From the NCBI RefSeq assembly GCF_963920925.1, contig NZ_CAWUDI010000020.1:1-64000 (forward strand): 64,000 nucleotides of DNA, written 5' to 3'. A program made the translations under genes and the position numbers. Source of the DNA: Rivularia sp963920925 (GTDB taxonomy: Bacteria > Cyanobacteriota > Cyanobacteriia > Cyanobacteriales > Nostocaceae). Positions within the stretch are counted from its first letter, which is position 1; each line of letters starts with the position of its first letter. Positions 8,356 through 16,811 of this stretch are shown one piece after another. The notes under the pieces are model-generated. The model saw only the letters and a list, made by a program, of their open reading frames with translations, ran no database searches and was not told the origin of the DNA.

Positions 8356-8753
8356 GGTTTGCTGAAAAAGTAATGAAAAAGTGAGGTGGAGATTTATTAG
8401 TTATTTTTGGGAAGATGAAACATAAGTTTTTGTTGACCGAAAATTAGTAAGCTATAACTTACGATAATATCAAGCTGCAAAAAAGGTATTTTTCGGAAAA
8501 ATAGACATTAAAAAGCCCTAACTAAACGTGAAAGATGAGTACAAAGATTCATCACTAAAAAAGTAATTGCAATTGAATTTTGAGAAGTATGAGGAAGTTT
8601 AGCCATCATACGATTGAGATTAAATCTTCTTTTAGCTTGTCCAAATTTTCCTTCGATAGAACTACGAATCCTCTCATCATAAGCGGCTTATTTTATATTA
8701 TCTTTACTAATATTTAATGGAGGTCTGCCCAAAGGAGGTCTACTGATTCTAAT
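8356..8753 (-). mobile_element. Remnant of an IS5-family insertion sequence (transposase C-terminus with nonsense codon)
   Basis: In the minus frame 8753-8508 I read a transposase tail: SRPPLGRPPLNISKDNIK, an in-frame TAA (8690-8688), then AAYDERIRSSIEGKFGQAKR followed by RFNLNRMMAKLP and ITFLVMNL, ending at 8508. The GPPLGRP-type block and the EGKFGQAKRRF block, which holds the last Glu of the DDE triad, are typical of IS5-family DDE transposases. The N-terminal two thirds are absent, so it is dead. The downstream end of the element is probably near gggtttgctgaaaaag at 8356, a sequence resembling IS5-type ends; this boundary is a guess. The relic abuts the stop codon of the large ATPase gene. 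Confidence 0.8.
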
Positions 8754-11415
8754 ACCCCCACTCTTGGCGAACCCACAGGCGGAATAATTCTACAATAATT
8801 CGCAGGTGCCCTTCTCTAACTTCGATTACATCATGTTGTTTTAAAGTTTCTACTGCGTCCGGTGTTGCATTGTATTGTTGCGCTATCTCTGAAAAATTTA
8901 ATCCTTCTGGGTAGGGTGCGATTACTTTTAATATATCTTGTTGAAATGCGACGCCATCTGATGCTTGACCCCACACTCCATCAAAATAACCGCGTCCACC
9001 TTGGAAGAAAGCAGGGTTGTTAACCACTGCTTCTACATCTGATACTGTAAAAATATGGTCGCGCTTGTGTTTCATTTCAAATACCGAGTCGTTATAAAGG
9101 CGAACTAATTGAAACCCTAATAACTGAACTAAATAAGGCTGTCCGTAAGTTAATGTATAAATTTTGCTCAAGGCTTCTGGAGCGTAACCTAACTGAAAAT
9201 CCTCAAAACCAGGGTTTTCAAGAATCTGTGCTGTAGCTTCTTCTGTCATAAAAGATACTTTAATTGGAGGAACAACGCTAGCAAAGAAAGGTTTGAAGTA
9301 ATCTGCGGTCATTTCTTCCAATGTATGCAAACCAGCCAAAGCAAAGGCTATTTTAGGACTCTTTTGTACCAAAGCCCGCAGGTACTCCATAAAGTTTTTA
9401 GGAATTTTACCTGCTTCTATTAAGTCTTCAATTTTTTCAAACTCATCTAAACCAATAATTAAGCCAAAGTCACCAAGGTTATTTGCGACCTGTTGCAGGT
9501 AACGTTTAAAAGTTCGCTGCGGAAAGTTAATATATTCATTATCGGATGGTGCCTGTATTTTTACCTCTTGGGATACAACATCACTAATACCAATTAACAC
9601 ATCACCTAAACCATCAGCATCAGCTAACTCCTGTAGGTTAATATAAGCAAGCCGCACTCCTTCTCCTATACAATTAGCAGCGTTGCGGAGAATAGAACTT
9701 TTACCCATGCGCCTGTGCCCATATATAACTACAGATTGTAACTGGTTTCCCTTGACCCACAGTTCCTTTAATTCTCTCATAATATCTTCTCGCCCCACGA
9801 AAAGATGACCCTCTACCGGAGATCCAACAAAATAAGGATTGCGTACTGGTTCGGTGATGGTAATTTCTCCTACCTCACTTGCTATTTGTAGGAGCGCTTC
9901 TTTCCAAGTTTGGGCAATATCTAATATTAAGCCACGTTCCGCTTCTGGTAGGATGTCGGGGTGGTTGAGGATGTTGGTAAGTGACCCTAACGCGCGGTTG
10001 AGGGCTGAAGAACGCTGGTATTTAGAACGACTTTTTTCTAATACACGGGTATTTTCTACAACTTGACTTAGAAATGTGAGAGTTTCCCAAGTAGTAGGAC
10101 GTAATAAATTTTCTTGGGGGAAAGTAGGGAGTTGGATAGATGCGATAGTTTTTATATCTTTTGTTTTTTTGAAAAGGGTTAAAGTGAAAGCGAGGGTATA
10201 CATCTCCTCACCGTAGAGAAGCGAACGAACTAACGCAAAAGCATCCGTTGCTTTATTGGGGTTTTTTTCATGTAAATACCAGAAACCAGCAGCGATCCTG
10301 CGTTTATGATTGTCAGTGCGAGGGTCTATTTCTAAATATGATAATAATTTGTCTCTGAAATTATTTAACAAAAAATTATTTAACAAAATAGATAAAGGGA
10401 CGGCAAAAATACCTCGAATAAATTCTTTTTTAATATTGGCTGTTAATGATGCAGAGGCGAAAAATACTATTCTCCAATCGTAAGGATTTGAAGCTAAACG
10501 AGAAATATACCAAATTAGTTGGTTTTCTGGAATCTTATTAATAACTTTATTAATAGCTGTTATTACAGAGCTAAATTGCAACGTATATTCTAGCAGTTCG
10601 TTTGAATTATATAGACCACCCTCCCAATCATTTAACAACCAAGTTTGCAAACGAGAAGATAGATTGGGCAACGGTAACGGAGTAATGCGAGGAAGCAGGC
10701 AACTATTTTGAAGCGAGCGTAGATTGAAGTATAGCAATATTAACCAACTTTCTGGACGTAATATAGCCACGCCAAACGCCACGCCAAACGCCAAGCCCCC
10801 AGCCACGCCCCCAGCCACGCCTAATGCCAACCACCCAGCCACGCCTAACGCCACGACCCCCGCCACGCCTAACGCCACGCCTAACGCCGCGCCCCCCGCT
10901 ACGCCTAACGCCGCGCCCCCTGCCACGCCTAACGCCACGGGATCTGCCATACCTAACGCCACGCCTAACGCCACACCCCCCGCTATGCCAAACGTCACGC
11001 CCCCCGCCACGCCCCCCGCTACGCTAAACGCCACGCCCCCCGCCACGCCAAACGTCACGCCAAACGTCACGCCCACCGCCACGCCAAACGCCACGCTTGC
11101 CCAACTAATAGGTAAGCCAATGTTTTGTAAAAGTAGACAGACAGCAACGGGAGTTATAACTGTCAATACCACTCCTTGAAAAAGTAATTCTCGCCGTTTT
11201 ACATTTTTATGTAATTTTTCCAATCCGTTACGCCAATTCATTTCTATTAGAGGGATATAACCATCACCAAATGTCTTTACATACCATCGCAAGGCTTGAG
11301 GAAAGAAAAAAGACCAGTACAACAGACGCAAATAATCAAGTGGGTTCCATAATGACAGCGGGCGCGTTAATTTCGGCGCCAAATCTAAGCGAGGTACAGG
11401 CTGTTGTTGGTTCAT
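8749..11415 (-). CDS. Large P-loop ATPase with a Gly-Val-Ala repeat membrane region
   Basis: 888 residues. Order of parts: a short N-terminal segment (1-80); a hydrophobic region whose residues ~105-215 are a near-perfect tandem repeat of four-residue units G-V-A-(L/F/G), giving an unbroken GxxxG pattern; a helical region without recognisable domain (~230-530); an AAA/STAND-like ATPase with Walker A GHRRMGKSS near 564-572, Walker B LIIGLDEFEK near 650-660 and GYAPEALSKIYTLTYGQPYLVQLL-type lid; and a C-terminal winged-helix part (~820-888). The ATPase core resembles archaeal-type ATPases of the AAA_14/AAA_34 kind. The start is ATG 11415, 8 bp after the stop of the upstream ATPase gene, so the two are probably co-transcribed and translationally coupled. 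Membrane location is inferred from the repeat. Function unknown; a defence or regulatory role is inference. Confidence 0.8.
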   Translation of the reverse strand: MNQQQPVPRLDLAPKLTRPLSLWNPLDYLRLLYWSFFFPQALRWYVKTFGDGYIPLIEMNWRNGLEKLHKNVKRRELLFQGVVLTVITPVAVCLLLQNIGLPISWASVAFGVAVGVTFGVTFGVAGGVAFSVAGGVAGGVTFGIAGGVALGVALGMADPVALGVAGGAALGVAGGAALGVALGVAGVVALGVAGWLALGVAGGVAGGLAFGVAFGVAILRPESWLILLYFNLRSLQNSCLLPRITPLPLPNLSSRLQTWLLNDWEGGLYNSNELLEYTLQFSSVITAINKVINKIPENQLIWYISRLASNPYDWRIVFFASASLTANIKKEFIRGIFAVPLSILLNNFLLNNFRDKLLSYLEIDPRTDNHKRRIAAGFWYLHEKNPNKATDAFALVRSLLYGEEMYTLAFTLTLFKKTKDIKTIASIQLPTFPQENLLRPTTWETLTFLSQVVENTRVLEKSRSKYQRSSALNRALGSLTNILNHPDILPEAERGLILDIAQTWKEALLQIASEVGEITITEPVRNPYFVGSPVEGHLFVGREDIMRELKELWVKGNQLQSVVIYGHRRMGKSSILRNAANCIGEGVRLAYINLQELADADGLGDVLIGISDVVSQEVKIQAPSDNEYINFPQRTFKRYLQQVANNLGDFGLIIGLDEFEKIEDLIEAGKIPKNFMEYLRALVQKSPKIAFALAGLHTLEEMTADYFKPFFASVVPPIKVSFMTEEATAQILENPGFEDFQLGYAPEALSKIYTLTYGQPYLVQLLGFQLVRLYNDSVFEMKHKRDHIFTVSDVEAVVNNPAFFQGGRGYFDGVWGQASDGVAFQQDILKVIAPYPEGLNFSEIAQQYNATPDAVETLKQHDVIEVREGHLRIIVELFRLWVRQEWGY
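10772..11093. repeat. 12-bp-period tandem repeat inside the ATPase gene
   Basis: About 320 bp made of variants of the unit cgcctaacgcca / cgccccccgcca. It is GC-rich in an AT-rich neighbourhood and encodes the GVAx repeat. Point differences between units follow codon third positions and the fourth residue of each unit. Such arrays change copy number by slippage or unequal recombination, always in frame since the unit is four codons. The antisense strand is also open for 151 codons, a by-product of the repeat. Confidence 0.9.
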
Positions 11416-11423
11416 ACAATCAG

Positions 11424-12479
11424 TTATCTCAATCTTTGATAATATTGTTCATAAGTTTGGTTACATAACTTCATTAATAGTTTGGGATGTCCGTTACTTG
11501 ATTCTATTATTCTAAGAATATCTGACTCTTTAAAATTTTTCACGTTGGTGTTTTGTAAACGCTCGGTGATAAAGCTTCTAATAGTGTCTTCAGACCAGGC
11601 ACCGATGTTTTCGGTTTGAAATATACCTGCTAAAGTTGATGTACTTTGGCTATCTTGAAATAAATCTTCAAGAGGTGAGTTTGCTACTACTACTAATCGT
11701 ATAGGTGCCGATATCCCTTCTGCTTTTGAGCGTAACCAATCTCTTACTCCCCTTGTAAATCCTTTCTTAGCAAGTTTACCTACGTTATCTATTGCCAATA
11801 ATATCCTTTTATCTTTTAATTCACGATTTAGTTTATTTCCTGAACAATGAGGAATACCGATTGCATAACATAATGCGTCATAAAATTCATCTTCCGAATC
11901 ATTGATTCCGTTCAAATCTAAAAGTACAGCTCGGCGAGACTTAACAAGCTCGGTAAGGGAATAATGACCAATTGCCCATAATAATGAGGATTTACCTACT
12001 CCTTCTTCTCCAACTAAGGCAACGTTAGCACCACTATTTAAACATTCAAATATTCGCTTGAATTCTATTGGGCGTGGAAAGAATAATTTTTCATCTTCAA
12101 TTTTACCAAGTAGAGGTATAAAGGGATTTGTATTTGGGGTACTACTTATTTCATTTTGGCTTGTTGTAGTAACAGGTGATGAAGTTTGAGTTGTTATCTC
12201 TGTAGTTGATAAGCGATTTTTTTTATATTCATCTTCAATAGCATTTTTTAAGTTATCTTTCTTGATTGTAGTATCTAGTAATGATGTTAATTTCTTAAAT
12301 AATTTTGCGCCTGTATCTCTAACATGTTCTTGTGAGCGATTAGATGTTTTAGATATTTCGGCGTATGTTTGACGTGACCAGCAACCGCTAATTATTTCTT
12401 TCTCCAAATCTGCTAATTTTTTTTTGGTTTTTTGATGTAGCAAATTGTTAATAAACGTCAAAGCTTCATCTAGTTCCAT
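11424..12479 (-). CDS. AAA/STAND-type ATPase with N-terminal HTH (vMAP-like) domain
   Basis: 351 residues. Residues 1-75 (LDEALTFINNLLHQKTKKKL ... ISGCWSRQTYAEISKTSNRS) match the helix-turn-helix-like N-terminal domain found on many cyanobacterial NACHT, WD40 and vMAP conflict proteins. A Ser/Thr-rich linker (90-118) leads to a P-loop ATPase with Walker A GEEGVGKSS (157-165) and Walker B RILLAIDNV (225-233), followed by a lid region NGHPKLLMKLCNQTYEQYY. It lacks a C-terminal repeat sensor domain, so it is the short form. It is the first gene of a two-gene operon with the 888-residue ATPase (8-bp gap). Such pairs fit a signalling or defence switch; the direct function is unknown. Confidence 0.82.
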   Translation of the reverse strand: MELDEALTFINNLLHQKTKKKLADLEKEIISGCWSRQTYAEISKTSNRSQEHVRDTGAKLFKKLTSLLDTTIKKDNLKNAIEDEYKKNRLSTTEITTQTSSPVTTTSQNEISSTPNTNPFIPLLGKIEDEKLFFPRPIEFKRIFECLNSGANVALVGEEGVGKSSLLWAIGHYSLTELVKSRRAVLLDLNGINDSEDEFYDALCYAIGIPHCSGNKLNRELKDKRILLAIDNVGKLAKKGFTRGVRDWLRSKAEGISAPIRLVVVANSPLEDLFQDSQSTSTLAGIFQTENIGAWSEDTIRSFITERLQNTNVKNFKESDILRIIESSNGHPKLLMKLCNQTYEQYYQRLR

Positions 12480-12666
12480 CTAACCTCATTAAGACTACAT
12501 GCTTATCTTATACAGATTATTTCACCATACTTTACCATACAAAACCTACTTTAAACTACATTTACCTACAAACATAGCGCCTCAGAATTGCCTACAATAT
12601 CCAACTGACAAGGCTTTATCTATAAGGGAAGATGAAAGTACTAACAGAGGTTATAAATCGAAATCG

Positions 12667-13074
12667 ATGCAAAATTTAATTAGGAAGAGAACGAAAGCTA
12701 TTGGGACAGCTTGTATCTACGCTCTTGGGTCTGGAACTACAGTAGGGGTCGCACTACCTGGAACAGGAATTCCGACGCAGTTTGTCATGACTGCTGCTGA
12801 TATCAGCATGTGTCTAAAAGTCTGGAGAATATATCACAAAGAAGATCTTTCGTCAAAAAAGCTATTTAGTATGCTCATAGATATGGGAGTTGTAACAGTT
12901 ACAGCTGTAGGAGCAGCTTATGTTTTCTCAAATTTAGCCTCAGCAGTTGTGAGTGATGTTTTTTGGGGTGTAGGGAGCGCTTTGACAACTACCGTAAATG
13001 GGGTCTTTGCGGCGCTTTGGATTAGTTACTGCGAACAAGCCTATCAACAACGAGATCGCTTACAAGAGGTTTAG
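12667..13074 (+). CDS. Small membrane protein, unknown family
   Basis: I start at ATG 12667 (MQNLIRKRTKAIGTACIYAL), giving 135 residues; the frame is open back to 12499, but that 5' part is close to the divergent ATPase start and looks non-coding. The protein has three hydrophobic stretches: GTACIYALGSGTTVGVALPG, VVTVTAVGAAYVFSNLAS and GSALTTTVNGVFAALWI, separated by a charged loop KVWRIYHKEDLSSKKLF. No motif I can assign. It diverges from the ATPase operon and could share its regulation. Confidence 0.6.
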   Translation: MQNLIRKRTKAIGTACIYALGSGTTVGVALPGTGIPTQFVMTAADISMCLKVWRIYHKEDLSSKKLFSMLIDMGVVTVTAVGAAYVFSNLASAVVSDVFWGVGSALTTTVNGVFAALWISYCEQAYQQRDRLQEV

Positions 13075-13082
13075 TGAAAAAA

Positions 13083-13134
13083 TTTGAACATCATGTATTA
13101 GTAACAATTTACTGACTTCCACATGATGTTCAAA
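13083..13134. repeat. 14-bp inverted repeat after the small membrane protein gene
   Basis: tttgaacatcatgt and acatgatgttcaaa are perfect complements separated by 24 bases. Placed just behind the stop at 13072-13074, it may end transcription or be half of an element boundary. No T-run follows. Confidence 0.65.
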
Positions 13135-13234
13135 ACCTCTTCCCAACCCCTCTCTCTTGAAAAGTTTCGACGCGCTCCATAGCAACTAAACAAAGAACCG
13201 GAATAAGAAAATAAACTCAAAGGAGGCAAAATCA

Positions 13235-13435
13235 ATGTCAAATCTCACTCTCCGTTTAATCCTTGCTATCATCCTTTCTCCCTCCAGTGTAGCCCTAACA
13301 CTTGCTAATAAAGGTAAAAATCCTTTTTCACATAATTTCTGGATAAACTTTGCTCTAATGATCGTACCGATTCCTGGCACTGCTATTATTCACGCATTGT
13401 GGTTCATTTCAAATGAAGGTAGCAATCCTAAATAA
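13235..13435 (+). CDS. YqaE/Pmp3-family small membrane protein
   Basis: 66 residues with two hydrophobic helices: LRLILAIILSPSSVAL and FWINFALMIVPIPGTAIIHALW. The pattern LLAI..PP..V......G...FWIN..L......PG.IHA.W is that of Pmp3/YqaE (UPF0057) proteolipids, linked to membrane potential and salt or cold stress. The canonical Pro pair and second Gly are partly altered (SPSSV), so it is a diverged member. A perfect aaaggaggc ribosome site precedes the ATG by the usual distance, which fixes the start. Confidence 0.75.
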   Translation: MSNLTLRLILAIILSPSSVALTLANKGKNPFSHNFWINFALMIVPIPGTAIIHALWFISNEGSNPK

Positions 13436-13540
13436 TTTATAAGCAATTCTGTTCTCTGTTCTCTATTTAATAACTCAGCCAGTACTTTAGCATTGTAACG
13501 ATGCCGTATGTCAGTGGAACCATAATAGGCTCTCTAGTAG

Positions 13541-13723
13541 CATCGGAACAGAAAACCGGGTAATCGCTGTAATACATTAATGCTACAGAAGTAATTAAGC
13601 GCTGAAACCCTTGATTTGTCGTTAAGAGGTTGCTCGGCCATTTATTGAGTAAGCCACCACAACTCCCAATCAAATCCTTAGATAATAAGACTTTTAAGCT
13701 TAACCCGGTTTTCTGTTCCAATG
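13541..13723. repeat. Long-spaced inverted repeat of 17 bp (GGAACAGAAAACCGGGT)
   Basis: ggaacagaaaaccgggt at 13545-13561 and its exact complement at 13703-13719 enclose 141 bases; agcatc is also shared just outside both arms. The enclosed and flanking DNA (13440-13850) has no convincing gene: the frames on both strands are short and mutually shadowing. It could be a MITE-like or decayed element. Confidence 0.6.
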
Positions 13724-13851
13724 ATGCTCCTACCCCAAACCTGGCATTAAACGAGGGTATAAGAGAATTGGTAGTTACACCAATATTACTAAATTTGACT
13801 TGTTTACTTTTTAAAGCAAAAAGTGATTTTCCATCTGATAAGTTGAATTAA

Positions 13852-14492
13852 TATGAGCAAGCATTGGAAATTATGTTAGTCAAGTGGGATGAATCCAGAG
13901 GAGTTCATTGTGATGAAGTTTACCGAAATTTGTCTTTCGAGCATAAGATAGAACTTCTTAACCAAATAGCAGCGATAACTTTTGACAAAAACAGTTATTT
14001 TTTTAAGCAGAGCGAGTTAGAAAAATATATTTTTGACTATTTACAAACTTTACCAAATGCTGAAACTGACCAAATAAAATCACAGAGTGACAGCAAATCG
14101 GTATTAAAGTCAATTAAAATACAACATGGATTATTCGTGGAACGAGCGCGAGGAATTTACTCATTCTCTCATTTAACTTTTCAAGAATATTTTACTGCTA
14201 AGGTATTTTATGCTAGTTTTGAAATCAAAAAGACAGAACAAAGATTCATTAGAAGTATATTTGAGAAAAACTGGCGAGAAGTTATTTTATTTCTTGCTAA
14301 CTTAATGCAATAGGCTGATAGATTGATGCTATTTACAAAACAAAATGTTGATATAAATTTAGCTTCAGATGAAATTTGTCAGCATTTTATAACATTCGTA
14401 AATAATTTAACATTCGTAGTTAAACATCAAGGAGCAGATATTAAGCTTTTAGGCTTTCCTTATTACGCTTACGTTGCTTATATTCATGATTT
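13852..14492 (+). pseudogene. NACHT-family NTPase, C-terminal remnant
   Basis: The frame codes for LEIMLVKWDESRGVHCDEVY, YFFKQSELEKYIFDYLQTLP and HGLFVERARGIYSFSHLTFQ followed by EYFTAKVF, all hallmarks of the region after the NACHT ATPase in cyanobacterial NACHT proteins. Homology begins straight after an in-frame TAA (13849), with the P-loop half missing. A TAG at 14311-14313 breaks the frame, but the same frame then continues with ADRLMLFTKQNVDINLASDE, again family-like, to about 14490. It runs into the 3' end of the convergent anti-sigma gene. The gene is dead: no N-terminus and a nonsense codon. Confidence 0.82.
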
Positions 14493-15221
14493 CGGTTTAC
14501 CAATTAACACCGCATCTCCAACGGGCTGGGGAGGTGAAGGAAATGGTTCTTTTGTGACAACTAATGTTGCTGTTTTTAAGCTGCAATCATTTTCAGAAAT
14601 GGTCAAATTATCTATAACTGTTCCCGATAAACTAGCATTAAACTGTCCGCAAGCAGTCTTTTTATCATTAACTACAGCCCACAGTCGATAAATTTGATTG
14701 TCGGGGAGACGAGAGAGATTGGTAATGGCGATCGCTATCTTTCTTTGGCTCGAATCTAATACAATACTTCCCGAAGCGTTATTAGTCTCAACTCCTTTAA
14801 GCGCCACTAAACGCGAATTCGGCTGCTGTAAAATGGCGATAATTTCTGTCTGACGATTGACTTGAAGCTGGGTACGTTGCAACCGTTGTCGTAAAAAATA
14901 GCTGTCAACTGCCAGAGCTAAAATTACGATTGCAGCAACTATTTTACCCCAAGGCAAGGAAATCCAATTAAATGATTGTTGGCTGCTTGCGGTTTGTTCG
15001 ACTGCTGCTAAAACTGCGGTGCGAAGTTGCGCTGGAGGTTGTTGGGAAACTTCGTAAGCTAAAAGTGTTGTAACTTCCTGTAATTGAGTAATTTGCTTGA
15101 CAATTTCCGGGTTTTGTGATGATAAACGTTCTAATTCTTCAGCTTCTTCGGAACTGAGAATGTCAAGGACATAAAGAGCAATTAATTCTTCTATATATTC
15201 AGATGATTTAGAATCAGTCAT
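14484..15221 (-). CDS. Anti-sigma factor, RskA-like
   Basis: 245 residues. The cytosolic N-terminus (YIEELIALYVLDILSSEEAEELERL) is the typical sigma-binding start of RskA-type anti-sigma factors; one membrane helix lies at about 93-110 (IVAAIVILALAVDSYFL); the rest is the extracytoplasmic RskA C-terminal domain ending DAVLIGKPKS. It presumably holds the ECF sigma factor encoded 13 bp upstream at the membrane until a signal causes its release. Its 3' end overlaps a NACHT remnant on the other strand. Confidence 0.9.
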   Translation of the reverse strand: MTDSKSSEYIEELIALYVLDILSSEEAEELERLSSQNPEIVKQITQLQEVTTLLAYEVSQQPPAQLRTAVLAAVEQTASSQQSFNWISLPWGKIVAAIVILALAVDSYFLRQRLQRTQLQVNRQTEIIAILQQPNSRLVALKGVETNNASGSIVLDSSQRKIAIAITNLSRLPDNQIYRLWAVVNDKKTACGQFNASLSGTVIDNLTISENDCSLKTATLVVTKEPFPSPPQPVGDAVLIGKPKS

Positions 15222-15234
15222 GAAAGGATGTTAG

Positions 15235-15816
15235 CTAGTTAATCCAGTCTTTTAATATTGTTTTGAGCTTGAGTAAACCTTGTCTAGCCCGCGTTTTCAC
15301 GGTTCCCAAGGGCATATCTAAGGCTTTAGCAATTTCTGATTGGCTTAATCCTTCATAGTAAGCCATTTCTAACACTTGCCGCTGCAAGTCCGGAATTAAG
15401 GCTAATGCACTGTGAATTTTCTGGGAACGTTCTGCAATTGAGGCTTGCTCAAAAGGAATGTTGCGATCGGCAGGGATTTGTTGAGACAATTTATCTAAAT
15501 ATTTTAGTTTTGTTTTGTGAGAACGCAGTTTGTCGATCGCCCTCGAACGAGTCAGCACGACAAGGAAGCTACTGAGAGAACTACGGTTAGGATTGTAGTT
15601 CTTTTTATGCCACAGTTCTAAGAATATTTCCTGAGTCAAGTCCTCTGCGGCTTGCGGCTCTTTCAATATTTTCAGCGCTAACCCATAAACTAAAGCAGCA
15701 TAGCAATCATAAAGAGTTGCGATCGCAGACGAATCTCCGGCTTTTAGAGCCTGAAACAACGCTGCATCAGTTAATTTAGGCGAATCAGAGTTGTGTTTGC
15801 CTTTTGCAGGATGCAT
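15235..15816 (-). CDS. ECF-type RNA polymerase sigma factor (SigK-like)
   Basis: 193 residues with region 2 (LYDCYAALVYGLALKILKEP ... EDLTQEIFLELWH, then SFLVVLTRSRAIDKLRS) and region 4 (IPDLQRQVLEMAYYEGLSQS, EIAKALDMPLGTVKTRARQG). There is no region 1 or 3, as expected of group 4 sigma factors. It is the first gene of a bicistron with the RskA-like anti-sigma factor and is divergent from the ferritin-like gene, which is a candidate target. Symbol left blank because cyanobacterial ECF naming is not conserved. Confidence 0.93.
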   Translation of the reverse strand: MHPAKGKHNSDSPKLTDAALFQALKAGDSSAIATLYDCYAALVYGLALKILKEPQAAEDLTQEIFLELWHKKNYNPNRSSLSSFLVVLTRSRAIDKLRSHKTKLKYLDKLSQQIPADRNIPFEQASIAERSQKIHSALALIPDLQRQVLEMAYYEGLSQSEIAKALDMPLGTVKTRARQGLLKLKTILKDWIN

Positions 15817-16046
15817 GAAAAAGAGTCAGGTAAGAGCGGATTAAAATGTATTCTTTGTTTCATAGCATGGTTCGGATAATATCACATCTAATTCAGGTTC
15901 ATTAAAGAATACGGCTGAGAATGCCAATTGGATGTTTATTTACCCGGCTATAAAAATTACTTTGAGATTATGCAATCCAAATTAACTGCTCGTTCGTACT
16001 TAAGTAAAGAACAATACCTAACATTTTACTTTTAAGTAAGAGAATT

Positions 16047-16700
16047 ATGAGCGACAACAACAATCAATCTCGAATTATTTCCCCAGAGCGTCGCAAGCTG
16101 CTGCAATTAGGAGCGCTGACTGGTGCTGCTAGTGTATTTGCTTTGGCTACAGGTAATAAAGCTGACGCTCGCCCACGTAGAAGTAAGAAAAAGGATGCCG
16201 AACTTTTTAACGGAGCCGCGATTTTAGAGCAAAAGGCAGTTAATACCTATAAAGCTGCTGCGGAAAACAATCTTTTACCCACAAAAGCCTTTTTAGATGT
16301 TGCACTACAGTTTGCATCAGATCACGCCCAACATCACGATCGCATTCAAAAGATTACCAAAGATGTACTAAAAGGTACTCCCGCAGATACTTCCAATGTC
16401 GGTACTTTTCCGATTCCTCAGAATGTGCTTACGGGAGGAGAAGCAGAAGTAATTCGCTACGCTTTAACATTGGAACTTTTAGCTGGCACCGCTTATATGG
16501 ATTACATTCAAGACAAGTTAACAACTAATGCCGCAGTTAATGTAATCGCGACAATTTTACCAGTGGAAGCACAGCACGCAGCAGTTTACCGCTCCGTGTT
16601 GATGGTAGTACTTCAGGAAAAGGGACTACCCGGTGATGACAAACTTGTACCCTATGCATTTTTCAACAATCAGCCTACACCTCCGTTACCAGAGGCTTAG
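16047..16700 (+). CDS. Tat-exported ferritin-like domain protein
   Basis: 217 residues. Residues 14-44 form a twin-arginine signal (PERRKLLQLGALTGAASVFA ... ADA). The mature part is a four-helix ferritin-like bundle: AAILEQKAVNTYKAAAENN, FASDHAQHHDRIQKI, ALTLELLAGTAYMDYIQDK and PVEAQHAAVYRSVL, with the Glu and His residues that could bind a di-metal site. It belongs to the ferritin-like/desiccation-related group. Divergence from the sigma/anti-sigma pair (gap 230 bp) suggests control by that ECF factor, maybe in envelope oxidative stress; this is inference. Confidence 0.88.
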   Translation: MSDNNNQSRIISPERRKLLQLGALTGAASVFALATGNKADARPRRSKKKDAELFNGAAILEQKAVNTYKAAAENNLLPTKAFLDVALQFASDHAQHHDRIQKITKDVLKGTPADTSNVGTFPIPQNVLTGGEAEVIRYALTLELLAGTAYMDYIQDKLTTNAAVNVIATILPVEAQHAAVYRSVLMVVLQEKGLPGDDKLVPYAFFNNQPTPPLPEA

Positions 16701-16720
16701 GTTAGAGACATTTTTTAAGC

Positions 16721-16760
16721 AAAGCCCCCCAAATTAGCGGGGGGTTGGGGGGATCTAACT
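16721..16760. repeat. MITE-like repeat, family B, copy 1
   Basis: aaagcccccc-aaattag-cggggggttggggggatctaa: a C/G palindrome followed by a conserved ggggggatctaac tail. Other copies are at 25912-25998 and 28648-28735. It lies just behind the ferritin-like gene. Confidence 0.75.
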
Positions 16761-16811
16761 GTCTCAAAGCTAGAATTATTAGGGTGCGTTTTTTTTAATA
16801 ATCAAGCTATC

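Noticed and set aside
10724..11179. Plus-strand 151-codon open frame rich in Pro/Ala/Thr/Asn
   Set aside because: It is the exact antisense of the 12-bp repeat in the ATPase gene; its composition is forced by the repeat and there is no ribosome site.
13467..13851. Overlapping short frames on both strands between Pmp3 and the NACHT relic
   Set aside because: They shadow each other, lack family resemblance and contain the 17-bp inverted repeat; I treat the region as non-coding.
14323..14691. Plus-strand 122-codon frame
   Set aside because: Its first third is the continuation of the NACHT relic past a nonsense codon; the rest is antisense to the anti-sigma gene.
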